A stretch of DNA of 42,176 bases from Gammaproteobacteria bacterium MFB021 (GCA_000737985.1 JNVT01000098.1:1-42176); one strand, 5' to 3'; positions 25,685-38,905 are shown, counted from the stretch's first letter. Notes: generated by a model from the letters alone, not told the origin. A program made the numbers and translations.

Positions 25685-26134
25685 TCAATAGCAGGGCCAC
25701 AGCCCCGGTGTCACCAGCTCGATCAGATGCCCATCCGGGTCGCGGAAGTAGAGGCTCTCGCTGCCCCGTGGCCAACGGGTGCGCCCCTCGATGATCACCC
25801 CTTCGGCGTCGAGATGTGCCTCCCAGGCGGAGAGCCGGTCGGCGCCGATCGCCAGCGCCACGTGCTGGCGCCCGGCGCCGTCGTGGGGCGGAATCGTGCC
25901 CATGCCGTCGGGCAGCGTCACCGTGGTGTCGGTCTCGCCGCGCTGGAACACCAGCAGCATGCTGGCGCCCACCGGGTAGGCGAGAAAGCGCTCGTCGGCG
26001 AGGTGGGGCTCCAGGCCCAGGACGCGCTCGAAGAACGCCCGGGCGTGGGCCTTGTCGGCGGTGTAGAGCACGCTCTCGACGATACCGTCGAGCGGCGGCG
26101 CGCTAGCGCTGGCAGTAACGGATGATTCGGACAT
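25685..26134 (-). CDS. VOC-family (glyoxalase/dioxygenase-fold) protein
   Basis: A 149-residue vicinal-oxygen-chelate fold protein: two beta-alpha-beta-beta-beta modules, with SVLYTADKAHARAFFERVLGLEP at the start and HVALAIGADRLSAWEAHLDAEGV followed by SLYFRDPDGHLIELVTPGLW at the end. Potential metal ligands are His in RQHVAL and Glu in HLIELV. The substrate cannot be told; the family includes glyoxalases, bleomycin or fosfomycin resistance proteins and dioxygenases. AGGAGAT precedes the ATG. It is the last gene downstream of the copper cassette, 27 bp after the mini-peptide, and may be co-transcribed with it. Confidence 0.85.
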   Translation of the reverse strand: MSESSVTASASAPPLDGIVESVLYTADKAHARAFFERVLGLEPHLADERFLAYPVGASMLLVFQRGETDTTVTLPDGMGTIPPHDGAGRQHVALAIGADRLSAWEAHLDAEGVIIEGRTRWPRGSESLYFRDPDGHLIELVTPGLWPCY

Positions 26135-26161
26135 GAGATCTCCTGTCTAACGGTGTGGCGT

Positions 26162-26236
26162 TCAATTTTTGAGCCAGAACCACCACACGATAAAGACGAC
26201 GAGCGCCAAGCCCAGCATATTGAGCAGTATCAGCAT
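26162..26236 (-). CDS. 24-residue single-span membrane peptide overlapping the copper ATPase gene
   Basis: An ATG at 26236 overlaps the copA stop (TGATG) and opens a 24-codon frame ending at the TGA at 26162-26164. It is one hydrophobic span, LLNMLGLALVVFIVWWFWLKN at the end of the peptide minus its last residue group, with three Trp and a terminal Lys-Asn. GAGGAG at 26245-26250 lies 8 nt before the ATG, the ideal distance, so translation is likely. From memory, WWFWL-type anchors occur at the N-terminus of membrane-bound cupredoxin-like proteins near copper ATPases; here no cupredoxin domain follows, as the VOC gene begins 27 bp later. It could be a remnant, or a small subunit regulating the pump. 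Confidence 0.6.
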   Translation of the reverse strand: MLILLNMLGLALVVFIVWWFWLKN

Positions 26237-28788
26237 CAGTGTCGCTCCTCGGCGGAGGGCGTGCCACCGCCCGGGGTGAAGCGGCGCAGGCGGCTGGCGT
26301 TGGCGACCACCGTGACCGAGGAGGCCGACATCGCCAGCGCCGCGAGCATCGGCGACAGCAGCATCCCGGTGAACGGATAGAGCACGCCGGCGGCGATGGG
26401 GATGCCGAGGGCGTTGTAGCCGAATGCCCCCCACAGATTCTGTTTGATATTGGAAAGCGTGGCGCGACTGATGGCGATGGCATCGGCCACGCCGTGCAGC
26501 GAGTCACGCATCAGCGTGATACCGGCGCTCTCGATGGCGACGTCGGTGCCCTGGCCGATGGCGAAGCCGACATCCGCCTGGGCCAGCGCCGGGGCGTCGT
26601 TGATGCCATCGCCGACCATGCCCACGCGTTCGCCGCGCTGCTGCAGCGCCGCCACCGCGGCCTGCTTGTCACCCGGCAGCAGCTCGGCGCGGATCTCGTC
26701 GATCCCCGCCTCACGGGCGATGGCATTGGCCGCGGCGGCATTGTCGCCGCTCAGCATCACCACCTTCAGCCCCGCCCGGCGCAGTCGGGCCACCGCGGCG
26801 CGGCTATCCTCGCGCAGGGCGTCGCGCACCGCGAAGAGCGCCGCCAGCTGGCCGTCCAGGGCCAGATAGACCACGCTCGCGGCCTGCTGCTGCCAGGCTT
26901 CGGCGGTCTCCTTCGAAGCCTGGATATCGATGGCGTGGTCATGCATCAGCGCGGCGTTGCCGAGCAGCGCCCGGGTGCCGTCCGCCAGGCTGGCGACCAG
27001 GCCGCGCCCGGTGACGCTCTCGAAGGCGTCGACCGCCGGGGGCTCGGGCGCGTCGTCCAGGTGCGCCAGCAGGGCGCTTGCCAGCGGATGCTCCGAACCG
27101 CGTTCGAGTGCGACTACGGCCGCTTGGGCGCGCGCCTGCGTCTGCCAGTAGTGGCTGGCGGTCACCTTCGGGCGGCCTTCGGTGAGGGTGCCGGTCTTGT
27201 CGACCACCAGGGTGCTCAGGCGGCTGGCGGTCTGCAGCGCCTCGCCGTCGCGGATCAGCACACCGTGCTCGGCGGCCTTGCTGATACCGAGCATGGTCGA
27301 GATCGGTGTCGCCAGCCCCAGCGCGCAGGGGCAGGCGATGATCAATACCGTGGTTGCGGCCACCAGCATGTGCACCAACTGGGGCGCGGGCCCGACATCG
27401 AGCCAGGCGAGGGCGGTGAGCACCGCGATGATCATCACGCTGGGCACGAAGATGCCGGCGACACGATCGGCCAGGGCGCCGATCGGCGGGCGCGACTCCT
27501 GCGCCTGGGCGACCTGGTCGACGATACGCCCGAGGCGGGTGTCGTCACCCACCTGGGTGGCGCGGTAGACCAGGCTGCCGCGGCCATTGACGGTTCCGGC
27601 GCTGACGCTGTCGCCGGGGCCCTTGCGCACCGCCTCGGGCTCACCGGTCAGCATCGATTCATCGATATGGCTCTCGCCGCTCTCGACCTCGCCATCCACT
27701 GGCAGGCGCTCGCCGGGGCGCACCCGGATGCGTTCGCCCACCTGCACGCTCTCGATCGCGACTTCGTGCTCCTGATCCTGACGAATCACCCGTGCGGTGC
27801 GGCTCTGCAGATCGAGCAGACGCGACAGCGCCTGGCTGCTGCGCCCCTTGGCGCGCAGCTCCAGCGCTTGGCCGATGCCGATCAGCCCCACGATCATCAG
27901 CGAGGCCTCGAAGTAGAGATGGCGCGAGGCCGGCGGGATCAGCCCGGGAAACAGCACCACCGTCATCGAGTAGAGCCAGGCCGCGGCGGTACCCAGGGCG
28001 ATCAGTGTGTCCATGTTGGCCTGATGATGACGAGACGCCTTCCAGGCGCCATCGAAGAAGCGCCGTCCGGCAGTGGCGAGCACGCCCAGCGTGGCCAGCC
28101 CCAGGGCCAGCCAGAGCCAGCGCTCGCTACCCTCGAGGCGGGGCTGGTGGACGAACATCGCCAGCATCATCGGTATGCCCAGCGCGAGGCTCAGGCTGGC
28201 GTCACGTAGATGGCGGCGCCACTGGCGGCGGTTGTCGCGCTGACGCTGGGCGCTGGCCTGGCGCAGATCGGCGATCGGCGTCGCCGTGTAGCCGGCACTG
28301 CGTACCGCCGCGATCAACGCATCGAGTTCAGCGCTGCCGCCGACCTGGGCCGTCTCGCTGGCGAAGTTGACCTGGGCGTGGGTCACCCCCGGGGTGGCCG
28401 CGAGCGCCTTCTGCACCGCACTGACGCAGCCGGCGCAGGTCATGCCGCCGATCGCCAGCCGCCGCAGGGCGGGGTTATCGGTGTGCGCGCCGGTCGCATC
28501 ATGTGCACCGGCCCCGGGAGTCTGCGCGTCCGTGGCTGCTTGCGTCTGCTGTTCGGGGGCTGGCGGTGTTTCGGCGTTGGCCTCGTCAAGGGGTGTGGCG
28601 GGATAGCCGGCGTGGTCGAGCAGCTGACGCAGGCTCGCCTCGTCTAGCTGGGTGGTGATCGCCAGCTCGCGCTGCGCGGGGGCGGCATCGAGGGTGGCCT
28701 CGGCGTCGGTGGCAGCGACAGCCGCACGGATGCGTTTGACGCAGCCCTGGCAGTGCATGGCGTCGACGCGATAGCGATAGTAGTTCAC
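26236..28788 (-). CDS. copA: Cu(+)-exporting P1B-1-type ATPase (GTG start)
   Basis: Pumps cytosolic Cu(I) (or Ag) into the periplasm using ATP. The 850-residue protein has two N-terminal metal-binding domains, with MHCQGC (Cys13, Cys16) and MTCAGC (Cys118, Cys121), eight membrane spans, the actuator motif [16 protein letters not shown] in span 6 (Cys486, Cys488), the phosphorylated Asp530 in [17 protein letters not shown] and [27 protein letters not shown] in span 7 and MSASS in span 8 are the Cu(I) subclass markers. The GTG at 28788 follows GGGGAG and overlaps the merR stop by 4 nt; the longer open frame upstream is a shadow of the regulator. The first domain and the linker are loosely conserved. 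Confidence 0.95.
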   Translation of the reverse strand: MNYYRYRVDAMHCQGCVKRIRAAVAATDAEATLDAAPAQRELAITTQLDEASLRQLLDHAGYPATPLDEANAETPPAPEQQTQAATDAQTPGAGAHDATGAHTDNPALRRLAIGGMTCAGCVSAVQKALAATPGVTHAQVNFASETAQVGGSAELDALIAAVRSAGYTATPIADLRQASAQRQRDNRRQWRRHLRDASLSLALGIPMMLAMFVHQPRLEGSERWLWLALGLATLGVLATAGRRFFDGAWKASRHHQANMDTLIALGTAAAWLYSMTVVLFPGLIPPASRHLYFEASLMIVGLIGIGQALELRAKGRSSQALSRLLDLQSRTARVIRQDQEHEVAIESVQVGERIRVRPGERLPVDGEVESGESHIDESMLTGEPEAVRKGPGDSVSAGTVNGRGSLVYRATQVGDDTRLGRIVDQVAQAQESRPPIGALADRVAGIFVPSVMIIAVLTALAWLDVGPAPQLVHMLVAATTVLIIACPCALGLATPISTMLGISKAAEHGVLIRDGEALQTASRLSTLVVDKTGTLTEGRPKVTASHYWQTQARAQAAVVALERGSEHPLASALLAHLDDAPEPPAVDAFESVTGRGLVASLADGTRALLGNAALMHDHAIDIQASKETAEAWQQQAASVVYLALDGQLAALFAVRDALREDSRAAVARLRRAGLKVVMLSGDNAAAANAIAREAGIDEIRAELLPGDKQAAVAALQQRGERVGMVGDGINDAPALAQADVGFAIGQGTDVAIESAGITLMRDSLHGVADAIAISRATLSNIKQNLWGAFGYNALGIPIAAGVLYPFTGMLLSPMLAALAMSASSVTVVANASRLRRFTPGGGTPSAEERH

Positions 28789-29228
28789 GCGGATCTCCCC
28801 GGCGCGGCGTGGCAGCCGTGGGCGCCGTCGGACGTATGTTCGATCAGGCGGCAGATGCTGTGCCCGTCGGGGGCCCCGTCGGGCATCCGCGCCCAATCCT
28901 CGAGGGCGTGCTCCATGCGCTCTGCCAGCGCCTGCAGCTCGCGGATCTGGGCATGAATACGCGGCAGGCGTGCGGCGAGCAGGTCGCGTACCAGCGGGCA
29001 CGGCGAATCGCCCTGGTCGGCCTGGTCGAGAATCTCGGCGATCTCCTTGAGGCTGAAGCCCAGGGTACGGGCGCGCTGGATGAAGCCCAGTCGGCCCAGG
29101 TCGCGCTGGTCGTAGAGCTGATAGCCGTTGTCCGGATCGCGCCGCGGCGTCAGCAGACCCTGGCGCGTGTAGTGGCGTACGGTCTCGGCGGTGACCCCGG
29201 CGCTTCTGGCCAGTTCGGTGACTTTCAT
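28785..29228 (-). CDS. MerR-family metal-responsive regulator of the copper ATPase
   Basis: A 147-residue MerR protein: winged helix [36 protein letters not shown], a dimerising coiled coil (about residues 76-115) and a metal-binding C-terminus with Cys126 (ICRLIE), His131, His138, Cys139 and His140. Cys77 (DSPCPLVRD) corresponds to the position that is Ser in Cu(I) sensors such as CueR and Cys in divalent sensors such as ZntR. The start at 29228 follows GAGGAA. Its stop overlaps the copA GTG, so they form one operon and it is expected to control copA. Whether the inducer is Cu, Ag, Zn, Cd or Pb is open. Confidence 0.85.
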   Translation of the reverse strand: MKVTELARSAGVTAETVRHYTRQGLLTPRRDPDNGYQLYDQRDLGRLGFIQRARTLGFSLKEIAEILDQADQGDSPCPLVRDLLAARLPRIHAQIRELQALAERMEHALEDWARMPDGAPDGHSICRLIEHTSDGAHGCHAAPGRSA

Positions 29229-29256
29229 CGTGAGTTCCTCCGCGCTTGTCGAGGTC

Positions 29257-29288
29257 AGTGTAAAACCTGGGTCTAACACATGGGTCAA
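29257..29288 (-). promoter_or_regulatory. MerR-type long-spacer promoter of merR-copA
   Basis: On the minus strand TTGACC (29288-29283) and TACACT (29262-29257) are separated by 20 bp, the over-long spacing that MerR activators correct by DNA distortion. The spacer carries ACC...GGT symmetry but no strong dyad. It ends 28 bp before the merR ATG. Confidence 0.5.
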
Positions 29289-29411
29289 GGCGATCTCCCT
29301 ATCACCGGGGCGTGGCGCTGGCAAGGCGGAAAGGGCGGTATCTAGCGCCAATGGTAGCTAAAGCGACATAGCGATTCGTATTACGACTAAAGAGAAGTCA
29401 AAAATGCGATT

Positions 29412-29425
29412 GAAACGACCGTTTG
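29412..29425. promoter_or_regulatory. PsrA-like operator upstream of fadL
   Basis: GAAAC-GACC-GTTTG fits the published Pseudomonas PsrA consensus (G/C)AAAC-N2-4-GTTT(G/C). PsrA is a TetR repressor released by long-chain fatty acids, and the site is 138 bp before the ATG of a fatty-acid-type outer-membrane channel. A psrA gene is not in the window; short motifs can occur by chance. Confidence 0.45.
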
Positions 29426-29562
29426 CGCATTGACGCTGTCGCGGCGCTGAGTGAAAAAGGGATGGGAAAAATAGTGCTGAAGGGATGCGGGGGGCCGCGC
29501 CTTCGGCAACGATCGCCAGACGCGCAAGCGCAAGGGCGACCACTGGGAGAGGGGAACGAACC

Positions 29563-30858
29563 ATGTCTTTTCGCTACAACCGTTTGTCGCTGGCCATCGC
29601 GCTGGTGAGTGCTGCTGCCTCCAGCCAGGCCATGGCCGGGTCCTTTCAACTTCAGGAGCAGAGCGTGAGTGGCCAGGGCACCTCCTGGGCCGGACGCTCC
29701 TCCAACGTTCAGGACGGTTCCATCGTCTTCGGCAACCCGGCGGGCATGTCGTTCCTCGACCGCGCCCAGGTCACCGCCGGTACCCACTACATCGACGCCA
29801 GCTCGGATATCAGCGACGACAGCGGCACCCAGCCGACACTCGCAGGTGTGGTCGGCACCCAGGGCAGTACCGACGGCGACATGATTCCGCACAAGGCGGT
29901 ACCGTTCGGCTACTACGTGCAGCCGATCAACGACCGCTGGAGCTTCGGTCTCGGCGTTTATGCACCGTTCGGGCTGGTCACCGATTACGGCGACGACTTC
30001 AAAGGGCGTTACTTCGGCAACTACAGTGAACTGGAGGTCATCACCGCCCAGCCCACGCTGTCGTACCGCTTCAACGACAAGTTCGCCGTCGGTTTCGGCG
30101 TGACCTACAACCACATCAAGGGCGAGCTGGAGAGCAAGACCCCCAATCCGCTCAACCCGGCCGCTTCCAGTGATGGCACCGTCAACGTCAAGGGCGACGA
30201 TGACGCCTGGGGCTACAACATTGGCCTGATCTACCGCCCGGTGGAGTCCACCACCCTGGGTCTCACCTACCGCTCCAAGGTCGACTACCATCTTTCCGGT
30301 GACGTCGATGCCTCCAATGTTTTCGGCGTCGGCCCAGGAGGTGGCATCAGATTCCTCAATGACTCTGGCGACGGCTCGCTCGATATCACTCTGCCCGAGA
30401 CCATCGACTTCTCGGTCACCCACCAGCTCGATGATCGCTGGACGGTGATGGCCGGGGCGACCTATGTGCGCTGGAGCCGCTTCGACCAGCTGGTGGTCGA
30501 CAACGACCTGGGGCTGCCGATCGACGAGCAGCAGGACTACCGCGACACCTGGCAGTACGCCGCCGGTCTCTCCTACAAGGTCAATCCGGCCTGGACCCTG
30601 CGCGGCGGTATCGCCTACGACCAGTCGCCAGTCAAGGACGCCCATCGCAGCCCGCGCGTGCCCACGGCGAACCGTAACCTGGTCTCGATCGGCGCCGGCT
30701 GGACCCCGATCCCCGACCTGACCATCGATGCCGCCTACAGCTACATCTGGGAAGATCGCGCCGACGTCGACCAGCAGAAGGCCAACGGCACCTCCTACAA
30801 GGCCGAGTACGACAACTCGCTCAACCTCTTCGGGGTGCAGGCAACCTACCGCTTCTAA
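29563..30858 (+). CDS. fadL: FadL/OmpP1-family outer-membrane hydrophobic-substrate transporter
   Basis: A 431-residue 14-strand beta-barrel of the FadL/TodX family that takes up long-chain fatty acids or other hydrophobic compounds. A signal peptide (residues 1-25, cleaved after AMA) precedes the hatch domain GSFQLQEQSVSGQGTSWAGRSSNVQDGSIVFGNPAGMSF with the conserved NPAGM. Alternating hydrophobic strands follow, and the last residues ATYRF end in Phe as in outer-membrane barrels. GGGAGAGGGGA precedes the ATG at 29563; the open frame before it lacks this signal. FadL versus a related aromatic transporter cannot be settled, but the PsrA-like box upstream favours a fatty-acid role. Confidence 0.85.
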   Translation: MSFRYNRLSLAIALVSAAASSQAMAGSFQLQEQSVSGQGTSWAGRSSNVQDGSIVFGNPAGMSFLDRAQVTAGTHYIDASSDISDDSGTQPTLAGVVGTQGSTDGDMIPHKAVPFGYYVQPINDRWSFGLGVYAPFGLVTDYGDDFKGRYFGNYSELEVITAQPTLSYRFNDKFAVGFGVTYNHIKGELESKTPNPLNPAASSDGTVNVKGDDDAWGYNIGLIYRPVESTTLGLTYRSKVDYHLSGDVDASNVFGVGPGGGIRFLNDSGDGSLDITLPETIDFSVTHQLDDRWTVMAGATYVRWSRFDQLVVDNDLGLPIDEQQDYRDTWQYAAGLSYKVNPAWTLRGGIAYDQSPVKDAHRSPRVPTANRNLVSIGAGWTPIPDLTIDAAYSYIWEDRADVDQQKANGTSYKAEYDNSLNLFGVQATYRF

Positions 30859-30956
30859 GCCGCGCCGCTGGTTCGCTGCGCCTCGGGCACTGGCCCGGAG
30901 CGCGGCGAACCGGCATACCCACGAGAGTATTTACCCACAGCCTGCCGATTTTCCTC

Positions 30957-30981
30957 GACGCGCCGCCATCTGCGGCGCGTC
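30957..30981. terminator. terminator hairpin between fadL and the sensor kinase gene
   Basis: GACGCGCCGC and GCGGCGCGTC form a perfect 10-bp stem around CATCT, 98 bp after the fadL stop, followed by GTCGTTTC. The converging kinase gene ends at 31019, so it may serve both. Confidence 0.6.
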
Positions 30982-31018
30982 GTCGTTTCGGCCTGCGCTT
31001 GGTTCAGGGGCTCTCGTT

Positions 31019-34984
<3,966 letters not shown>

Positions 34985-35429
34985 GTGTTTCCCCGCTTGC
35001 GCCGAGCGCCGCCGCGCCCGTGTGATTCTTTTTGATTCGCCCCCGCCATGATCGCCTGCCGCGACGCGTCTAGCCAGCGTAGCGCTGCAGGGCGCTTAGT
35101 GTGACAGAGGTGAGCGCCGGCTGCGCTTCGGGTACTCATGCTTTGGCCTGATAGACCAAGGTTCAATGTCTGAACGAATATTCCAAGCTGCTGATATTAA
35201 AGAAGAAGGCGTGAGTGCGCCGAGCCGCGTGCCAGCCCTCGACTAAAGTCAGCCTGCCCCCGCAAGCCTGCTCTGACATAGGCTGCACTCGTGTCGCCGG
35301 ACCCGACAAACCGTTGATTTTCGAGCGCTAAGCAGCGCGCTCGAGGATCGGCGCGGTGGGGCGGGCAGAGCGCACCCGTGTGCGCCCGGTAGGCGGGAGG
35401 GCGCTTTCGAGCAGCGAGAGGGGAATCTC
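34985..35429. promoter_or_regulatory. divergent control region between crbS and the DUF4212-symporter operon
   Basis: 445 bp without a gene. It contains TTGG...CCAA and, immediately after, GTTCA-ATGTC-TGAAC (35161-35175) and the palindrome GAATATTC (35176-35183). A weak -10 TATTAA (35195-35200) lies downstream with a poor -35 TGAACG 18 bp before. These are candidate sites for the CrbR response regulator, but no consensus was available to match. The remainder up to 35429 shows nothing recognisable apart from a ribosome site GAGAGGGGAATCTC. Confidence 0.5.
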
Positions 35430-35687
35430 ATGAAGGGAAAGAGCCGGCAGGACTACTGGAAGGCCAACGTACGCTTGATCGCGACGCTGTTGGTGATCTG
35501 GTTCATCGTCTCCTATGGCTTCGGCGTGCTGCTGGTCGAGCCGCTCAATACGATCCACTTCTTCGGCTTCAAGCTTGGCTTCTGGTTCGCCCAGCAGGGC
35601 GCGATCTACGCCTTCCTGGTGCTGATCGTGGTCTACGCCTGGGCGATGAATCGGCTCGATCGGGAGTACGACGTCGAAGAGCAGTAA
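35430..35687 (+). CDS. DUF4212 small membrane subunit of the sodium/solute symporter
   Basis: An 85-residue protein with two hydrophobic spans (LIATLLVIWFIVSYGFGVLLV; GAIYAFLVLIVVYAWAM) and a charged end REYDVEEQ. The start MKGKSRQDYWKANVRLI is typical of DUF4212, which is consistently encoded just before the VC_2705-type symporters and is thought to be its small subunit (compare YjcH beside ActP). GAGAGGGGAATCTC precedes the ATG. The gene is 48 bp before the symporter. Confidence 0.92.
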   Translation: MKGKSRQDYWKANVRLIATLLVIWFIVSYGFGVLLVEPLNTIHFFGFKLGFWFAQQGAIYAFLVLIVVYAWAMNRLDREYDVEEQ

Positions 35688-35735
35688 CTGGACATCTATC
35701 GCAACCGACAATAACCAACACAAAGGACAGGCCTG

Positions 35736-37520
35736 ATGGATATTCAATTACTGACCTATCTCTTCGTGGGGGGCTCCTTCGTCCTCTACATCGCGATCGC
35801 GATCGCCTCGCGGGTGGGCTCCACCAAGGAGTTCTACGTCGCCGGCGGTGGCGTCTCGCCGATCGCCAACGGCGCCGCCACCGCGGCGGACTGGATGTCG
35901 GCGGCGTCGTTCATCTCGATGGCGGGGATCATCGCCTACTCGGGCTATGACGCCTCGGTCTACCTGATGGGCTGGACCGGCGGCTACGTGCTGCTGGCGA
36001 TGCTCCTGGCGCCTTATCTGCGCAAGTTCGGCAAGTTCACGGTGCCGGACTTCATCGGTGACCGCTACTACTCCAACGTGGCGCGCACGGTGGCGGTGAT
36101 CTGCGTCATCTTCGTCTCGTTCACCTACGTGGCGGGGCAGATGCGCGGTACCGGGATCGTCTTTGCCCGCTTCCTCGAGGTCGACGTCGACATCGGCGTG
36201 GCGATCGGCATGGTGATCGTGTTCTTCTACGCCGTGCTCGGCGGCATGAAGGGCATCACCTACACCCAGGTCGCGCAGTACTGCGTGCTGATCTTCGCCT
36301 TCACCGTGCCGGCAATCTTCCTGTCGATCATGATGACCGGGCATATCCTGCCGCAGACCGGCTTCGGTGCCACGCTGCTCGACGCCGCCGGCAACGACAC
36401 CGGGGTCTATCTGCTCACGCGGCTCGACCAGCTGGTGACCGAACTCGGCTTCAGCGCCTACACCTCGGGCACCAAGTCGACCATCGATGTCTTCTTCATC
36501 ACCGCAGCGCTGATGTGCGGCACTGCCGGGCTGCCCCACGTGATCGTGCGCTTCTTCACCGTGCCGCGGGTGCGCGATGCCCGGGTCAGTGCCGGCTGGG
36601 CGCTGTTCTTCATCGCCATCCTCTACACCAGCGCGCCGGCGGTAGGGGCCTTCGCCCGGGTCAACCTGATAGAGACGGTCGACAACACCGCCTACGAATC
36701 GCTGCCCCAGTGGTTCCGCAACTGGGAGAACTCGGGGCTGATCGCGTGGACCGACAAGAACGCCGACGGTGAGGTGCAGATGTCCGCCGGCGACCCGTTC
36801 AAGGGCGCTCCGGTCTATACCGGCGAGCGCGGCAGCCACGGCGAGCGGCTGTTGAGCAACGCCCCCACCGACAACCCCGGCGAGGTCTACATCGACCGCG
36901 ACATCATCGTGCTGGCCAACCCCGAGATCGGCAACCTGCCGGCGTGGGTGGTGGCGCTGGTCGCCGCCGGGGGCGTGGCGGCGGCGCTGTCGACCGCGGC
37001 CGGGCTGCTGCTGGTGATCTCGTCGGCGATCTCCCACGACCTGCTCAAGAAACAGCTCAAGCCGGACATCTCCGAGAAGGGTGAGCTGCTGGCGGCACGT
37101 ATCGCCGCGGCGGTGGCGATCGTGATCGCCGGCTACTTCGGCATCAATCCGCCGGGATTCGTCGCCCAGGTGGTGGCATTCGCCTTCGGGCTGGCGGCGT
37201 CGAGCTTCTTCCCGGTGATCCTGATGGGCATCTTCTACAAGCGCATGAACAAGGAAGGGGCGATCGCCGGGATGCTGGTGGGGCTGATCTTCACCTTCAG
37301 CTACATCGTCTACTTCAAGTTCGTGGCACCCGAGATGAACACCCCCGAACACTGGTGGTTCGGCGTCTCGCCGGAGGGGATCGGCACCCTGGGCATGATC
37401 TTCAACTTCGTGGTCTCGCTGGTGGTGTGCCGTTTCACCGCACCGCCGCCGGCGGAGATCCAGCAGATCGTCGAGGAGATCCGCGTTCCCCGCGGGGCCG
37501 GTGCGGCGGTCGACCACTGA
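35736..37520 (+). CDS. VC_2705-family sodium:solute symporter (ActP-like)
   Basis: A 594-residue SSS-family carrier with about 13 spans, probably coupling Na+ to uptake of acetate or another short monocarboxylate. Family features: FYVAGGGVSPIANGAATAADWMSAASFISMAG, FTVPDFIGDRYYS, MRGTGIVFARFLEVDVDIG and GIFYKRMNKEGAIAGMLVGLIF. Between spans about residue 330-390 is an extracytoplasmic-looking insertion, with DKNADGEVQMSA (residues 340-351) resembling an EF-hand-like calcium loop (D-x-N-x-D-G-x-V). AAAGGA precedes the ATG. It is co-oriented with DUF4212 and divergent from the CrbS-like kinase, which likely controls it. ActP itself is shorter and pairs with YjcH. Confidence 0.92.
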   Translation: MDIQLLTYLFVGGSFVLYIAIAIASRVGSTKEFYVAGGGVSPIANGAATAADWMSAASFISMAGIIAYSGYDASVYLMGWTGGYVLLAMLLAPYLRKFGKFTVPDFIGDRYYSNVARTVAVICVIFVSFTYVAGQMRGTGIVFARFLEVDVDIGVAIGMVIVFFYAVLGGMKGITYTQVAQYCVLIFAFTVPAIFLSIMMTGHILPQTGFGATLLDAAGNDTGVYLLTRLDQLVTELGFSAYTSGTKSTIDVFFITAALMCGTAGLPHVIVRFFTVPRVRDARVSAGWALFFIAILYTSAPAVGAFARVNLIETVDNTAYESLPQWFRNWENSGLIAWTDKNADGEVQMSAGDPFKGAPVYTGERGSHGERLLSNAPTDNPGEVYIDRDIIVLANPEIGNLPAWVVALVAAGGVAAALSTAAGLLLVISSAISHDLLKKQLKPDISEKGELLAARIAAAVAIVIAGYFGINPPGFVAQVVAFAFGLAASSFFPVILMGIFYKRMNKEGAIAGMLVGLIFTFSYIVYFKFVAPEMNTPEHWWFGVSPEGIGTLGMIFNFVVSLVVCRFTAPPPAEIQQIVEEIRVPRGAGAAVDH

Positions 37521-37536
37521 ACCGAGATCGGATCAC

Positions 37537-37564
37537 ACACCGCCCCGGCGCCCCGGGGCGGTGT
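37537..37564 (+). terminator. terminator of the DUF4212-symporter operon
   Basis: ACACCGCCCC (37537-37546) and GGGGCGGTGT (37555-37564) form a perfect 10-bp stem around an 8-nt loop, 16 nt after the symporter stop; CTTGCG follows. The T-run is short. Confidence 0.65.
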
Positions 37565-37630
37565 CTTGCGTCGAGCTGGCCGACGGCGACGATAGTCAAC
37601 ATAGGATGCGAATAACGTGAGGAAACAGTG

Positions 37631-37852
37631 ATGGACTGGATGGAGCATGGCCTGTTGCTGCTCGGGCTTTTGGTCGTGGGCGTGAGCTATCTGCGCTATG
37701 TGCGGCGCACCCGTGATCTGCGCGGCGTGCTGCTGTTTTGGCAGCGGCGGATGGTGCTCACGCCGACCGAGTTCAAACTGCAGCGCGTGGGTATCGCGGT
37801 GCTGTTCGTGGGCGTGACGGTGCGTTATCTGGGTGTGATGCATGTGATCTGA
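37631..37852 (+). CDS. small two-span membrane protein of unknown function
   Basis: A 73-residue protein with two hydrophobic segments (LLLLGLLVVGVSYL and VGIAVLFVGVTVRYLGV) joined by a very basic loop, RYVRRTRDLRGVLLFWQRRMVL, suggesting both ends outside and a cytosolic positive loop. GAGGAAA precedes; the GTG at 37628 is also possible as start. It lies after the symporter terminator and before ttcA. I do not recognise the family. Confidence 0.6.
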   Translation: MDWMEHGLLLLGLLVVGVSYLRYVRRTRDLRGVLLFWQRRMVLTPTEFKLQRVGIAVLFVGVTVRYLGVMHVI

Positions 37853-37990
37853 TGGTCGCCACGCCAGCGCTTCGCCGCTGCCCGGGGCGGTGTTAGCATA
37901 GGCGCCCCACGACCCCACGAATGACACCCGCGTCCAGCGGCGACCGGCGGCCCTCGCCGTGTCGCGGGCAGCGGCGCGAAAGAGCGAAGC

Positions 37991-38893
<903 letters not shown>

Positions 38894-38905
38894 GCGCGAC
38901 ACTCT

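Larger units (their letters stand above)
29229..29562. other. divergent regulatory region between merR-copA and fadL
   Basis: 334 bp without a gene. It holds the merR promoter (29257-29288), an AT-richer stretch from 29365 to 29425 unlike the coding neighbours, and the PsrA-like box at 29412-29425. A TTGACG at 29430-29435 could be a -35 for fadL, but I find no good -10 behind it. Confidence 0.6.

Noticed and set aside
35748-37517. 589-aa minus-strand ORF
   Set aside because: Antisense shadow of the symporter gene with no recognisable domain.
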